Source: Verrucomicrobiia bacterium | GTDB taxonomy: Bacteria > Verrucomicrobiota > Verrucomicrobiia > Limisphaerales > JADLHS01 | Assembly: GCA_026125285.1 (NCBI GenBank) | Contig: JAHCLO010000001.1 | Coordinates: forward strand, 248,001 to 312,000 | Reading direction: 5' to 3' | DNA: 64,000 bases | Part shown: piece after piece, positions 52,506 to 62,607 of the stretch | How positions within the stretch are numbered: the stretch's first letter is position 1 | Layout: every line of letters begins with the position of its first letter | Notes under the pieces: model-generated | Seen by the model: the letters and a program-made list of their open reading frames with translations, nothing else | Database searches by the model: none | What the model was told of the DNA's origin: nothing | Translations under genes and position numbers: made by a program

Positions 52506-53306
52506 ATGAAACATGTGCGGCCTTTCTCTTTCGCCAACCGCCGGATGGTTTGGCTGTCACTCGCAATCCTCGCGGCCCACCCTGCGATGGCTGGAGCGCA
52601 GGAAGAAGATAGACTGGATCTGCTTGAAACCAGGACAGGTGCGTACACAAATGTGACAATCACCTCCAAGACGGGGGACTGGATTTTCATCTTGCACGCC
52701 GGCGGCATGGGGAACGTAAAGATCGCGGACCTGTCCAAGGAGACACAGATTCAACTTGGCTACGCCAAGCCAGAGAAGCCGAAGTCAACGCAGGAACTGA
52801 CGCCAGGGATGCAAGCCTTGGCAGAGTTGAATCTGCCACCCATGGCGGAAGTGCAGGAAGCCTGGCAGGCGGAAGGCCCGGCAGCGGCGATAACCTTGTT
52901 GTCCAACACAAATCTATTGGCCACCGCGAAGACCCTCTGGCCGGTCCTGAGTTTGGTCGCCGTGATCTACCTTTTCTTCTGCTACTGTTGCCAGATGATC
53001 TGTCGCAAGACGCACACTTCACCAGGATTTCTGATCTGGGTGCCGGTGTTGCAGCTTATCCCTCTCCTCCGCGCGGCGGGGATGTCGCGGATGTGGTTGT
53101 TCGCCTTCTTTGTACCGCTGCTCAATCTCGTGGCTCAGATCATCTGGTATGTGAAGATCGTCCAGGCTCGCGGCAAGGGACCTTTGCTGGTGCTCTGGCT
53201 CGTGCTGCCGTTTACAGGCCCGTTCGCGTTCCTCTACCTGGCGTTTTCCAGTGCCGCACCGGTGGAGATTGAGCGGGAGGGCCCGTTGGTATTGGAGACC
53301 GCGTAA
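52506..53306 (+). CDS. Exported membrane protein with DUF5684-like C-terminal domain
   Basis: A 266-residue protein starting at the ATG at 52506, which gives a proper signal peptide (RRMVWLSLAILAAHPAMAGA). The open frame upstream is in repeat DNA. An external region (about 32-135) begins EEDRLDLLETRTGAYTNVTI and is followed by four hydrophobic segments. The last 100 residues (YCCQMICRKTHTSPGFLIWV, then QLIPLLRAAGMSRMWLFAFF and LLNLVAQIIWYVKIVQARGK) resemble the DUF5684 domain, whose function is not known. TNVTITSKTGDWIFILHAGG in the external part looks like a small beta domain for surface sensing. The gene stands alone between a repeat and the oxidoreductase gene. Confidence 0.75.
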   Translation: MKHVRPFSFANRRMVWLSLAILAAHPAMAGAQEEDRLDLLETRTGAYTNVTITSKTGDWIFILHAGGMGNVKIADLSKETQIQLGYAKPEKPKSTQELTPGMQALAELNLPPMAEVQEAWQAEGPAAAITLLSNTNLLATAKTLWPVLSLVAVIYLFFCYCCQMICRKTHTSPGFLIWVPVLQLIPLLRAAGMSRMWLFAFFVPLLNLVAQIIWYVKIVQARGKGPLLVLWLVLPFTGPFAFLYLAFSSAAPVEIEREGPLVLETA

Positions 53307-53444
53307 ACCAGCTCGACGGTCCGCCAGTCTCTGCTTGCCAGCTCGCCCGCCGCGGTGGCCTTGATTTCTGCCCGGTTCCCCTTTGGTTTCGTCTTGCCTC
53401 CGCGTGAGCAAAGCGATTTGCTATCGCCACAACGACATTACGCT

Positions 53445-54587
53445 ATGAAAAAACTCCGGATCGGACTCATCGGGTACGGCTTCATGGGCCGGGCACATTC
53501 CAACGCGTATCGCAAGGTGGGCAACTTCTTCGACTTCGAGCACGAGTGTGTGCTGCAAGCCGCGTGCGCCCGCGATGCCGCCAAAGCCAAAGACTTCGCC
53601 CGGCGCTGGGGATATCAAAGTGTCGAGACCGACTGGCGCAAACTGATCGCGCGGGATGACATTGATTTGGTGGACATCTGCGTGCCCAACAACTTGCACG
53701 CGGAGATCGCCATCGCCGCGGCCAAAGCCGGGAAGATGATCCTCTGTGAAAAGCCGCTATCCATGAACACTCCGGAAGGCCGCAAAATGGTGGCCGCCGT
53801 GGAAAGAGCCAAAGTGCCGAACATGGTCTGGTACAACTACCGGCGCGTGCCGGCGGTGACCCTGGCGAAGCAATTGATTGACGAAGGCCGCTTGGGAAAG
53901 ATTTTCCATTACCGCGCGAAGTTCCTGCAAGACTGGACGATCAGCGCCGACCTGCCCCAAGGCGGTGCCGGCCTGTGGCGATTGGATGTGAAGGCAGCCG
54001 GCAGCGGCGTCACCGGCGACCTGCTGGCGCATTGCATTGACACGGCCCTCTGGCTGAACGGCGGCATTGAGAAAGTGAACGCCATGACCGAGACGTTCAT
54101 CAAGCAGCGCAAACATACGCTTACCGGCAAAGTGGAGAAAGTGGGCATTGACGATGCCTGTGCGTTCCTGGCGCGCTTCAACAACGGTTCGCTGGCCACG
54201 TTCGAGTCCACCCGTTACGCGCGCGGCCACAAGGCGCTTTACACCTTCGAGATCAACGGTGAGCACGCCTCCATTTTCTGGGATTTGCACGACCTCCACC
54301 GCCTGCAGTACTTCGATCACCGCGATCAAAGCCTCGTGCGGGGTTGGCGTTCAATTCATGTCAGTGATGGCGACCAACCCTACATGAACCATTGGTGGGT
54401 GCCCGGTCTGCAAATTGGCTACGAACACAGCTTTGTTCATCAGGTGGCCGACTTCATTCAAGGCCTCGAAACCGGCAAACCCGCCGGGCCGACCTTCCGC
54501 GACGCCTTGGAAACCCAACAGGTTTGCGACGCGGTGTTGAAATCCGCCAAGTCGCAACGGTGGGAGAAGGTGGCGCGGGCGAAGTGA
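53445..54587 (+). CDS. Gfo/Idh/MocA family NAD(P)-dependent oxidoreductase
   Basis: A 380-residue oxidoreductase acting on sugars or inositol-like compounds. The Rossmann fold starts [20 protein letters not shown] with the GxGxxG-type motif, followed by [14 protein letters not shown] and the EKP motif in [14 protein letters not shown], which carries the catalytic Lys. The C-terminal alpha/beta domain includes [35 protein letters not shown] with the expected Asp and His, and [15 protein letters not shown]. The start at 53445 ([10 protein letters not shown]) is preferred to 53355 because the upstream extension is not family-like. It may work with the TIM-barrel protein at 51065-52114 on the same strand. 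Confidence 0.94.
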   Translation: MKKLRIGLIGYGFMGRAHSNAYRKVGNFFDFEHECVLQAACARDAAKAKDFARRWGYQSVETDWRKLIARDDIDLVDICVPNNLHAEIAIAAAKAGKMILCEKPLSMNTPEGRKMVAAVERAKVPNMVWYNYRRVPAVTLAKQLIDEGRLGKIFHYRAKFLQDWTISADLPQGGAGLWRLDVKAAGSGVTGDLLAHCIDTALWLNGGIEKVNAMTETFIKQRKHTLTGKVEKVGIDDACAFLARFNNGSLATFESTRYARGHKALYTFEINGEHASIFWDLHDLHRLQYFDHRDQSLVRGWRSIHVSDGDQPYMNHWWVPGLQIGYEHSFVHQVADFIQGLETGKPAGPTFRDALETQQVCDAVLKSAKSQRWEKVARAK

Positions 54588-54688
54588 TTGCCGCGACAGG
54601 CATCGGCGCGCAAACTCTCGCGTTTGCGCGCGACCGTCAAAGGCACTTCGCGGCACACCGTGACCGCGAACATCCCAGGTGAGCGTTT

Positions 54689-57001
54689 ATGGTTTCTCCG
54701 CGTGGCGGCAAATTCCTGCCCTTTGCCGTCACCGTCTTCCTCGCCGCTTTCCTGCTGTTTGTCGTTCAACTGATTCTCAGCAAATTCATCCTGCCGTGGT
54801 TCGGCGGCGTGCCGGCGGTGTGGACCACGTGCATGTTGTTTTTCCAATCGTTGCTGCTGCTGGGCTATGCCTACGCACACGGGTCAGGCACGCGGCTTTC
54901 CCCTGCCCGCCAAGGGTGGATACATCTGGTACTCCTGGCTGGCTCGCTCGCGGTCATGGCGTGGCTATGGAGCAAGTGGGGTTCGCCCATTCTGCCGGGA
55001 GACCATTGGAAACCATCCGGACCTGAGCAACCCATCCATCACATAGTCAGACTGCTCGCACTGAGCATTGGCCTGCCGTTCTTCCTCCTGGCTGCCACCA
55101 GTCCGTTGCTGCAACGCTGGTTCAGTTGCACGCCCCACCATCAGAAACCCTATCGTCTCTACGCTTGGTCCAATGCCGGTTCCTTGCTTGGCTTGCTGGC
55201 GTATCCGTTTCTTATCGAGCCATGGCTGCGGGTGTCAACTCAGGCTCAGATTTGGGGCTTCGCTTACGGGTTCTTTGCCCTCGCTTGCGCCGGCAATGCC
55301 GTGATGATAATGCGCACCGAGGCTTCCGTTTCGCCCCTGCCTCCGGCCCGAAATATCCATGAACGAAAGCCCCCTTGGCCATTGGTCTTGATCTGGATGC
55401 TGCTGGCCGCCGTCGCGGCCTCCATGCTGCTGGCTGTAACCAATAATCTCTGCCAGGACATCGCAGTCGTGCCGTTCTTATGGGTGCTGCCGCTGGCGAT
55501 CTATCTGTTGAGCTTCATCCTGTGTTTCGCCAGCGACCGTTGGTATCACCGGAGCGCCTTGGTCATGGCTACCAGCATCGCAAGCCTGATCGCGCTGGCC
55601 ACGGGATTTCAGGGCGCGCGGTTCCCATTGCTGGCCCAAGTAACCTCACACAGCGTGTTGCTGTTCCTGTTTTGCATGATCTGCCACGGGGAACTGGCAC
55701 GGTCGAAACCTGCGCCCCGTCACTTGACGATGTTCTATCTGATGCTGGCGCTCGGCGGGACGCTGGGCGGGGTGTTCGTGGGGCTCGTGGCGCCACTGGT
55801 TTTCAGCGGCTACCGCGAGTTCCCTGTGAGTCTGCTGGCGGGCTGGCTCGTGCTGGCCGCAGTCTTCGTCCGTGATCCGGCCTCCGGCTTCTATCGCGGT
55901 GACCGCTGGCACTTTGCCGGTCTGGTGCTGCTGCTCAGTTACCTCGCGCTGGACCGGGTGCTGGAGTTCACTCCGCTGCGTCATCTTGATCTCTTCATGA
56001 AATACTCCCAGACATTCACACTGGTTGGGGCCTTGCTCCTCACTGGCGCGGCGGTGTTCAGGTATGGACGACGCCCGCTGGCGCGTTCCCCCTACTGGCC
56101 ACGCGTTCTGTTCGGGACGGTGATTCTTGCCGGCGGCTGGCTGGCCCATCGCCAAATCCAACGTATTGAAGCCGGCACAGTGGAGGCGCGCCGCAATTTC
56201 TACGGCATCGTGCGCGTGATGCAAAGCAATCTGGCCGTGAGCGGTCAGGCGGTACCCGTGCGCCAATTGACGCATGGTCAGGTCAATCACGGGATTCAAA
56301 TCCTCGCCGAACCCTGGCGGACGCAGCCGGTGAGTTACTATGCGCGCGACAGTGGCGTGGAACTGGCCTTCCGATTACACCCACGCCGCCTCAGTTCCAC
56401 GCCCATGACCATTGGCGTGCTGGGACTGGGCGTGGGTACGATTGCGGCGTTCGCCCGGGCGGAGGACACCGTGAGGTTTTATGAAATCAATCCGGCGATC
56501 CGCGACCTCTGCACCGGGCCGGCGCCGCGCTTTACCTATCTCACCGACTGCGCGGGCCGAACGGACATTGTGATGGGTGATGCGCGGCTGGCGCTGACGC
56601 GGGAATTACAGGACCACCAGCCCGCGCAGTTTGACATCCTCGTCATGGACGCCTTTTCCGGCGACTCGGTTCCGGTTCATCTGCTCACCACGGAGGCCTT
56701 TGCTGTCTATTTGGAACATCTGCGTGATCACACCGCCATCATCGCGGTGAACATCTCCAACCAGTATCTCGATCTGGCGGACCTGGTGCTCAATCTGGCC
56801 CGCCACCACGCTTTGCACGCGGCCGTCATCCACAGCCGCGGACAACCGCCGGACCACACCCCTTCCCGCTGGGCTTTGCTCACGCGCGATCCGGAGTTCT
56901 TCCAACAGCCGCCCATCCCGTCGGCCCGGGAGCCGGATCGCGAACGCCGCGATATTCTCTGGACCGATGATTTCAGCAATTTGCTCAAGTTCTTGCGCTG
57001 A
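54689..57001 (+). CDS. Fused MFS-type transporter/spermidine synthase-like membrane protein
   Basis: A 770-residue protein. The first 460 residues contain about a dozen transmembrane segments, starting FAVTVFLAAFLLFVVQLILS and KFILPWFGGVPAVWTTCMLF, and including SNAGSLLGLLAYPFLIEPWL and GGTLGGVFVGLVAPLVF. The last 230 residues are a spermidine synthase-type methyltransferase fold with GVLGLGVGTIAAFA (nucleotide site), VRFYEINPAIRD and FDILVMDAFSGDSVPVHLLT. Fused proteins of this kind are widespread in PVC bacteria, and the role is not established; polyamine synthesis or transfer of an aminopropyl-like group at the membrane is a guess. It begins about 100 bp after the oxidoreductase stop. Confidence 0.88.
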   Translation: MVSPRGGKFLPFAVTVFLAAFLLFVVQLILSKFILPWFGGVPAVWTTCMLFFQSLLLLGYAYAHGSGTRLSPARQGWIHLVLLAGSLAVMAWLWSKWGSPILPGDHWKPSGPEQPIHHIVRLLALSIGLPFFLLAATSPLLQRWFSCTPHHQKPYRLYAWSNAGSLLGLLAYPFLIEPWLRVSTQAQIWGFAYGFFALACAGNAVMIMRTEASVSPLPPARNIHERKPPWPLVLIWMLLAAVAASMLLAVTNNLCQDIAVVPFLWVLPLAIYLLSFILCFASDRWYHRSALVMATSIASLIALATGFQGARFPLLAQVTSHSVLLFLFCMICHGELARSKPAPRHLTMFYLMLALGGTLGGVFVGLVAPLVFSGYREFPVSLLAGWLVLAAVFVRDPASGFYRGDRWHFAGLVLLLSYLALDRVLEFTPLRHLDLFMKYSQTFTLVGALLLTGAAVFRYGRRPLARSPYWPRVLFGTVILAGGWLAHRQIQRIEAGTVEARRNFYGIVRVMQSNLAVSGQAVPVRQLTHGQVNHGIQILAEPWRTQPVSYYARDSGVELAFRLHPRRLSSTPMTIGVLGLGVGTIAAFARAEDTVRFYEINPAIRDLCTGPAPRFTYLTDCAGRTDIVMGDARLALTRELQDHQPAQFDILVMDAFSGDSVPVHLLTTEAFAVYLEHLRDHTAIIAVNISNQYLDLADLVLNLARHHALHAAVIHSRGQPPDHTPSRWALLTRDPEFFQQPPIPSAREPDRERRDILWTDDFSNLLKFLR

Positions 57002-57129
57002 AGCGCGGCGAAACCAAGATCGATCGGAGCAGAGCAATCCACTTGAGAATTCCATGGGCTATCGAGGCTCGGAACTGAATTTTTGAATGTTTTTGACCCG
57101 GAGCGCGTCTTTGAACCACAATTCGACCA

Positions 57130-57555
57130 GTGACACAACAAACCATGAACTTAAAAATTGTATTTGTCGGACTCGGCGCTATCGGAACCCTGTTCACCGC
57201 CTGCGCCAAGGACGTGGACGTGAGCAAACTGCCGGCCCCTTCCCCCAAGAAGGACGTGACCTTTGCCAAGGACATCAAACCCATCTTTGAGAAGGCCTGT
57301 GTGAAATGCCACGGAGCAGAGAAACCCAAAGCCAGGCTGCGACTCGACAATCTTGAAGGAGTGCTCAAAGGCAGCAGCGACGGAAAGGTGATCGAGCCGG
57401 GCAACAGCGCCAAGAGCAGCCTCGTTCACAGTGTGGCCCGCATCGGCGACGAGGATTACTGGATGCCGCCGCCGAAGAATAAGGACAAGATTCCAGCATT
57501 GACGGCGGAACAGGTGGGGTTGATTCGGGCGTGGATTGATCAGGGCGCGAAGTAG
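57130..57555 (+). CDS. Single-heme planctomycete-type cytochrome lipoprotein
   Basis: A 141-residue protein (GTG start at 57130, or ATG at 57145) with a short signal and lipobox-like LFTAC. It is followed by KDVTFAKDIKPIFEKACVKC and one heme motif, CVKCH. A later Met in YWMPPPKNKD is the likely distal ligand. The pattern CVKCHGAEKPKARLRLDNLE is the PSCyt1 domain seen at the N-terminus of DUF1549/DUF1553 proteins, here as a stand-alone unit. It could be an electron carrier anchored in the outer or inner membrane. A strong terminator follows at 57583-57622. Upstream is the MFS/spermidine synthase gene, after a 128 bp gap. Confidence 0.87.
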   Translation: MTQQTMNLKIVFVGLGAIGTLFTACAKDVDVSKLPAPSPKKDVTFAKDIKPIFEKACVKCHGAEKPKARLRLDNLEGVLKGSSDGKVIEPGNSAKSSLVHSVARIGDEDYWMPPPKNKDKIPALTAEQVGLIRAWIDQGAK

Positions 57556-57582
57556 AGCATCCGATTCCTTGACAGCATTGCC

Positions 57583-57622
57583 GGGCGCAATCGCAATTCT
57601 CGATTGCGCCCTTTTGCTTTTT
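57583..57622 (+). terminator. Rho-independent terminator after the cytochrome gene
   Basis: A perfect 11 bp stem, GGGCGCAATCG (57583-57593) with CGATTGCGCCC (57601-57611), a 7-base loop CAATTCT, then TTTTGCTTTTT. It lies 28 bp after the stop codon. Confidence 0.93.
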
Positions 57623-57774
57623 CTCGGCGGGTCATGAACGTAAAGTTTCGGAGAGCCAGGCGGGGATGCGTGAATAGGGCACGCGATATAGCGCCGGCTT
57701 GGTTGCGGAGGAACAAGTCAGCAACCCCGCCGCAACGGGGTTGGTGGACAATCTGTGTAATCAGAACGGCACAG

Positions 57775-58539
57775 CTAATTCGAGGGACATTCCTGACCGC
57801 TGAGCATCCAACCATTGGTGATCATGTGGGCGGTGCGCTTGCGCGTGACCCATTCGGCGTGGCCATCGGCAAAGCCCCAGTTCCAGCCTTTCTCGCCGTG
57901 ATTGTTCGGCGGGTCGGGACAGTTGTTCACCGGGTTGCTCGGGAACAACGAACTGGTATCGTCCGCATCCAGGACGATCACCGTACGCGTGGGGCCGACC
58001 ATCACGGTCTTCGGATTCTTGCGGATGTAACCCGGATTGGGATAGTCCGGTAGGGCGGCTCCCGTCCACGGATTTCGTTGGTAATAGCCAAAGAACTCAT
58101 AACTGTGGCCGTACTGAAAGTGCCGTGATTCCCGATCTCCATGACACGAGACATTCAAGTCCGGGATTTCCCCCAGTTTGTTCGGCAGTTCCCGCACCTG
58201 GTTCTTCGTGCTGGGACAAATGAACGTTCGAATGTTCCGGATGAGCTTCGTTTGATAATAGGATTGTGGCGCTTCGTCCCCGCCAATGGATGACGTCCAG
58301 TAGAACCAGTCTTCCCATGTCTCCGAGTAGAGATGCGCGGCGATCATGATCTGGCGCGCGTTGTTGAAACAGGAAATGCGGTTGGCGCGTTCCTTGGCCT
58401 TGCTCAACGCCGGCAATAACATGGCCGCCAGAATGGCGATGATGGCGATGACCACCAGCAACTCGATAAGGGTGAAGGCGAGCAGCCGCAGGCGGACGAA
58501 GTCCGTCCGCCGACGGCTGGGACAGCTTGGCAACTTCAT
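57775..58539 (-). CDS. Prepilin-type protein (type II secretion pseudopilin, H-X9-DG-like)
   Basis: A 254-residue protein with a prepilin cleavage/methylation signal: [20 protein letters not shown] followed by [17 protein letters not shown]. Processing would occur before the Phe of FTLIE. The globular part carries cysteines ([20 protein letters not shown]) and ends with [20 protein letters not shown], matching the FxDGHxxW pattern of the verrucomicrobial/planctomycete family. Such proteins occur in dozens per genome, and their pilus or secretion role is not settled. It lies 30 bp downstream of the 1254-residue surface protein gene on the same strand, so the two are probably cotranscribed. Confidence 0.93.
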   Translation of the reverse strand: MKLPSCPSRRRTDFVRLRLLAFTLIELLVVIAIIAILAAMLLPALSKAKERANRISCFNNARQIMIAAHLYSETWEDWFYWTSSIGGDEAPQSYYQTKLIRNIRTFICPSTKNQVRELPNKLGEIPDLNVSCHGDRESRHFQYGHSYEFFGYYQRNPWTGAALPDYPNPGYIRKNPKTVMVGPTRTVIVLDADDTSSLFPSNPVNNCPDPPNNHGEKGWNWGFADGHAEWVTRKRTAHMITNGWMLSGQECPSN

Positions 58540-58569
58540 AATGTTTATGGCCCGCCTGCGTGCTGCCGA

Positions 58570-61500
58570 TCACGGCAGCAATTGCAGCCGGTAGTAATAG
58601 GTGTTGCCCGCCGAAACCGGCTCACTGTATTGCGAGGCGGATTGGTTCGCGGCGTTGGTCGTGTACGGTCCGGTCACGCTGGTGGCCCGGAGCACGTGAT
58701 AGTTCGCGCCGTCGGGCTTCGTGACATCCAGCACTACATTCCCACCCACAATGGAGATATTGGCGATCTCGAACGGTCCCACCGGCGCCAGTTCGGGCAA
58801 ATCCAGCACGCGGAAGTAATCGTAGTGCGCATCCGGCATGTCCCAGATGGCCACGCCCACCCGGTTGTTCGCCACGGCTTGGTCCGTCCATTGCCAGCGA
58901 TAAACCGTTCCCGGGGCGTCCACATTCCAGGCGGACAAGGTGTAGATGCCGTTGTTGTTTGCAAAGCGGGTCGCGAAACGCCGGCCCGGCGTGTAAATGA
59001 AGGCATTATCCCCGGCGGCAATGGTGGTCCAAACGCCGCCCGACTTGCGGCTGACGTTCAGCCCCTGGGCCATCTGGCCGGCCAACGGCACCTGCGCGTT
59101 GAACAGCACGCGCGCAAAGTTGTCGGTGTCTGCGTAATCATACACGAAGCCCATGCCGCCGTCGTCCAGCGGGTGGATGCCCAGTTCCAGCACGTAGTGC
59201 AAATTGGTCAGCGCCGGGGCCAGCAGCATCGGACCTTCGCCATCCGCATTCGGACTCTGAAGCGTGCCTGACTGAGCCGTGCCAAAGGCGCGGGTAAAGT
59301 TGGCAATCGTGCCATGGCCCGACACATTCCAATCGCCGAACAAGCCGCCAACCGGCTCGGCGGCGTAGGGATTCTCCCAGCCGGCCGGAAGATCGGTGTG
59401 GATCGCCGCGGTTTCCCAATCCTCAACGAATGCGTTGGTGCCGCTCACTTGGAGGACGATGTTGTCCATGTAAAGGCCAGAACCGACGGGATTCGCCTGC
59501 ACTCCCGGCTCGCTGGGATTGTTCGTGGTTGAATTCCAGGCGCCGAAACCAGCCATTCCCCACGGACCAATGCCAATGCGACCGGTGGGCAGATCGGCGT
59601 CCGTGAAAGTCAGCGTCACCTCCGAACTGGGATCCCAATCCGGCGGGCTGAGGAACACGTTCCAACCGATCACCCGGACTTCGAATGTGTCATTATCGCC
59701 ATTGACGGTGACCCGGAATCGTTTGTAGCCGGTGATGTCCAGCGGATCAGTGTAGAAGAATCCGGCTTCGGATGTGGGCGTGATCGCGGAAAACCAACCG
59801 TTGGTGCGTTTCTGGAGCGTGACGCCCTGAAGCGGACGGGTTGGATCGGAGGTCAGTTCGCCACAAACGGTGACGCGATACCAGTTGCTCTTGTCGAGGT
59901 AACGGAAGTACAGACTCAGCCCGTCGTTATCGCCCACGCTGTATTCCGCGGAGAGCGAGAAGGTGCTGGCCCAGTCGGGATTCCACACATTCGATCGGAC
60001 CACGAGGGCCGGCCCCTGGAAACTGGCATTGGTGGCATAACTGGTCGTGCTGATAAACGCAGCGTCGTTCGGCCCGGCACTGTTCGCTCCGCGATTCTGG
60101 TTGCTGTTCTCCCACAAACCGCGGAAGCCGCTGCCGAAATTCGTGACCACGAACCAACCAGGCAAGGCCCGGTCATCGGCTTCGTTGATCCATTGGGAGA
60201 GCAGGCCGTCATTCAGGACAAGCCCTTCGGCATACGCCGGATTGCTGCCGCGCCGGAATTCGGTAATGTTGTCCGCGTCGTCCAAATCCGGGTTGCCATC
60301 CGCCTCTTCCGATAGGTTGTCTTTACCGAAATAGCGGTATTCCCACTCGTCCGGCAGACCGTCGTTATCGGAATCCACGGCAAAGTGAGCGGTGAGCGCA
60401 ATGGGCCGGGTCATCGGGAATGTCAATTCGGGTGAGGCGGAGATGCTGTCGCCCGACCAGCCGACGAACACATAACCGGAATTGTTGGCCGCGTTGACGG
60501 TGACACTGGCGTTGGCGTCAATCCAGGGTCCCAACGTTGAGGAAACCGTACCGCCGGGGGTGCTGTTGGTGGTCAGTTGATACTGGGTTTTCCAAATCCA
60601 ACTGATGGAAGACAACTGAGTCAAAGTGAACTCTACCTCGTTTCCTTCGCCCGCACTGGGAACGGAACCAACGCCCGTCCAGCCCGTGGACACTTGACGC
60701 ACACCCGGCGCAGTGACCACGGAACTGTCCACAGTGGCCGTTACCGGCGTGTCAGCGGCAAAATCATTCAGCCCCACCGGTGGCGAGGGCATGCCGTAAG
60801 GAGAAGACACAAACAAGCCTTCGCCATTGACCTTGCGCACGACCACCGAATCCACCGCCGTGCCGTCGTCGGGCGCGGTGGAGTTGGGCAGATTGTTGTC
60901 GCCGTACTGCGCCCAACTGATGATGCCGATTTTGCCGTGGTCCAGCGAACCAACGGCGATGGTGGAAAGGCTCACGTCAATCGGCCCAGTGGCGGTGGCC
61001 GTGGCCGTGCCGGTTCCGCCGGAAGCGTTGGCGGACAAGGGTGCCGAGTCCGGATTGTTGATGGCGATGATTTGGAGGATGTCGCCGCGGATTGCCGCAT
61101 GAACATCGAAGGGGACGTTGATGGGCGGGATAAACCCGGCCACGCCGTTGGAATAAACCTGATCAAACACTTGATCAACGTTCTTCTGGACGGTTAGGCC
61201 CCGCCGGATGCCGGTTTGGGCGTTCTGGTTGCGAAACGCGATCCGGTAGAAGTTGGTTTCGTTTTGATACCGCAACAACAGCCCAAAACCGTCGTTATCC
61301 GAGGAGATGAACCGTGTGCTGACGACATAATTCGTCCAGTTGACATCACCCGCAACCGCAGACGGCGCGATGAAGTTGGTCACGCCATTGGCGTTGTTGT
61401 CGGTGGAGTTGTAGGAATCACTGTTTTGGATCATGGCTTTGCGATCCCCATTGATGCCCAACGCCTGTCCCCAGAGCGGCTCGACTCCGCCGGTGTTGAC

Positions 61501-62334
61501 TGTGTTCAGCCCATCCTCCCGTGGTGTGACCAGGAAGGACCAGTTGTTCAAAACCTGAGTCGCGGCCGCCGCGCTGAGGTCCACCCCGTTCAGAGTGGGG
61601 TCCTGGATGCGAAAGGCTCGGGGGTTGTTGCCCGCTTGTCCCCAACTAAAAATTCCCACCGGGGCGCTGAGTTCTGTGGGCAGCGGGAGGTCCGTGACGG
61701 TATTGTAAATGAACGGCCCGCCGATGGTGCCCAGCGGGTCATCGGCAATCACCACCGTAAGCCGACCGTTCGTCACGCCGATGGAAACGTCAAACGGGCG
61801 GTTCACTGCCGGGATGAACGAATTATCCGGGCCGTGCAAGTCGGTGATCGCACCGTCATTCACGCGGTCCACAATGACCCCTTGAAACGGCCAGCCAACC
61901 GCGAACCGGTTTTGCCAGGCGAAGGTGATGCGATAAAAAGTGCTTTCGCCTTCGTATCCCCAGATCAGCCCAAATCCGTCATCATCCCCGGCGGTCACGC
62001 GCGCCGTGTACGCGAAATTCGTGGGCGCCACCGTGTCGCTGATAAGCATGACCGCGCGCCGCGAGGTCGAGGCCGTGGAGGAATCCGTGTAGATGTTGCT
62101 GTGCTCGCCAAACGATTTGCTGACGGCGTCGAACACCCACAGCATCGGCCCGTCTATGTAGGCGCCCGCCGGCTGCACCGCCGTCCAACCGGGAATGCCG
62201 CCTTCAAAGTGATCCTCAAACAGCACTTCGGCCGGCTCCGCCGCCAAGCGGGTTGCCGGTACGACCAAGGCAAAGAGCGCCGCGAAGGCGACCGGTTGAA
62301 TCCAGTGGGTGGGAACGTGAGTTAGGGTTTTCAT
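58570..62334 (-). CDS. Large exported protein with repeated lectin-like (LamG/thrombospondin C-type) domains
   Basis: A 1254-residue protein with a signal peptide (PVAFAALFALVVPATRLAAE). At least three beta-sandwich units share the pattern TAGDDDGFGLIWGYEGESTF, FISSDNDGFGLLLRYQNETN and YSVGDNDGLSLYFRYLDKSN (near residues 38-255, 262-505 and 706-930); a fourth diverged unit lies near 955-1170. Between units 2 and 3 is an InlB-like segment (SGYVFVGWSGD) and a calcium-binding type 3 repeat (DSDNDGLPDEWEYRYFG). It ends with an Ig-like tail, KPDGANYHVLRATSVTGPY. Probably a glycan-binding surface protein. The divergent XylR-type regulator at 62608 may control it together with the prepilin gene. Confidence 0.85.
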   Translation of the reverse strand: MKTLTHVPTHWIQPVAFAALFALVVPATRLAAEPAEVLFEDHFEGGIPGWTAVQPAGAYIDGPMLWVFDAVSKSFGEHSNIYTDSSTASTSRRAVMLISDTVAPTNFAYTARVTAGDDDGFGLIWGYEGESTFYRITFAWQNRFAVGWPFQGVIVDRVNDGAITDLHGPDNSFIPAVNRPFDVSIGVTNGRLTVVIADDPLGTIGGPFIYNTVTDLPLPTELSAPVGIFSWGQAGNNPRAFRIQDPTLNGVDLSAAAATQVLNNWSFLVTPREDGLNTVNTGGVEPLWGQALGINGDRKAMIQNSDSYNSTDNNANGVTNFIAPSAVAGDVNWTNYVVSTRFISSDNDGFGLLLRYQNETNFYRIAFRNQNAQTGIRRGLTVQKNVDQVFDQVYSNGVAGFIPPINVPFDVHAAIRGDILQIIAINNPDSAPLSANASGGTGTATATATGPIDVSLSTIAVGSLDHGKIGIISWAQYGDNNLPNSTAPDDGTAVDSVVVRKVNGEGLFVSSPYGMPSPPVGLNDFAADTPVTATVDSSVVTAPGVRQVSTGWTGVGSVPSAGEGNEVEFTLTQLSSISWIWKTQYQLTTNSTPGGTVSSTLGPWIDANASVTVNAANNSGYVFVGWSGDSISASPELTFPMTRPIALTAHFAVDSDNDGLPDEWEYRYFGKDNLSEEADGNPDLDDADNITEFRRGSNPAYAEGLVLNDGLLSQWINEADDRALPGWFVVTNFGSGFRGLWENSNQNRGANSAGPNDAAFISTTSYATNASFQGPALVVRSNVWNPDWASTFSLSAEYSVGDNDGLSLYFRYLDKSNWYRVTVCGELTSDPTRPLQGVTLQKRTNGWFSAITPTSEAGFFYTDPLDITGYKRFRVTVNGDNDTFEVRVIGWNVFLSPPDWDPSSEVTLTFTDADLPTGRIGIGPWGMAGFGAWNSTTNNPSEPGVQANPVGSGLYMDNIVLQVSGTNAFVEDWETAAIHTDLPAGWENPYAAEPVGGLFGDWNVSGHGTIANFTRAFGTAQSGTLQSPNADGEGPMLLAPALTNLHYVLELGIHPLDDGGMGFVYDYADTDNFARVLFNAQVPLAGQMAQGLNVSRKSGGVWTTIAAGDNAFIYTPGRRFATRFANNNGIYTLSAWNVDAPGTVYRWQWTDQAVANNRVGVAIWDMPDAHYDYFRVLDLPELAPVGPFEIANISIVGGNVVLDVTKPDGANYHVLRATSVTGPYTTNAANQSASQYSEPVSAGNTYYYRLQLLP

Positions 62335-62607
62335 AGTGGGTTTCAGACTTGCTTGCTGTGCGTACTGACCGTCGAGTTGTATTGCCGGCCCAGACTAACC
62401 ACCCCTCCCGCGCGACAACAGCAACATAACGGTGACATTCTGGTAGCGATTGTGTTTTTGGTTCTGGCTTCGGCGCAAAGACTAACGTAGCGCCCCGTAC
62501 ATGGCAATGCACATGCGTCCGAAATAAACTTCGATTTCGTCCGCTCGCCGGGAACGATGACTTGCGTCACGGTTTCGGCGCCTTACCATGCGCCTCCCGG
62601 CAATCGT
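62335..62607. promoter_or_regulatory. Divergent promoter region between the surface-protein and XylR-type genes
   Basis: 273 bp shared by two divergent starts. By position it should hold the binding sites of the XylR-type regulator, but I could not pick out a convincing pair of half-sites by eye. Confidence 0.4.
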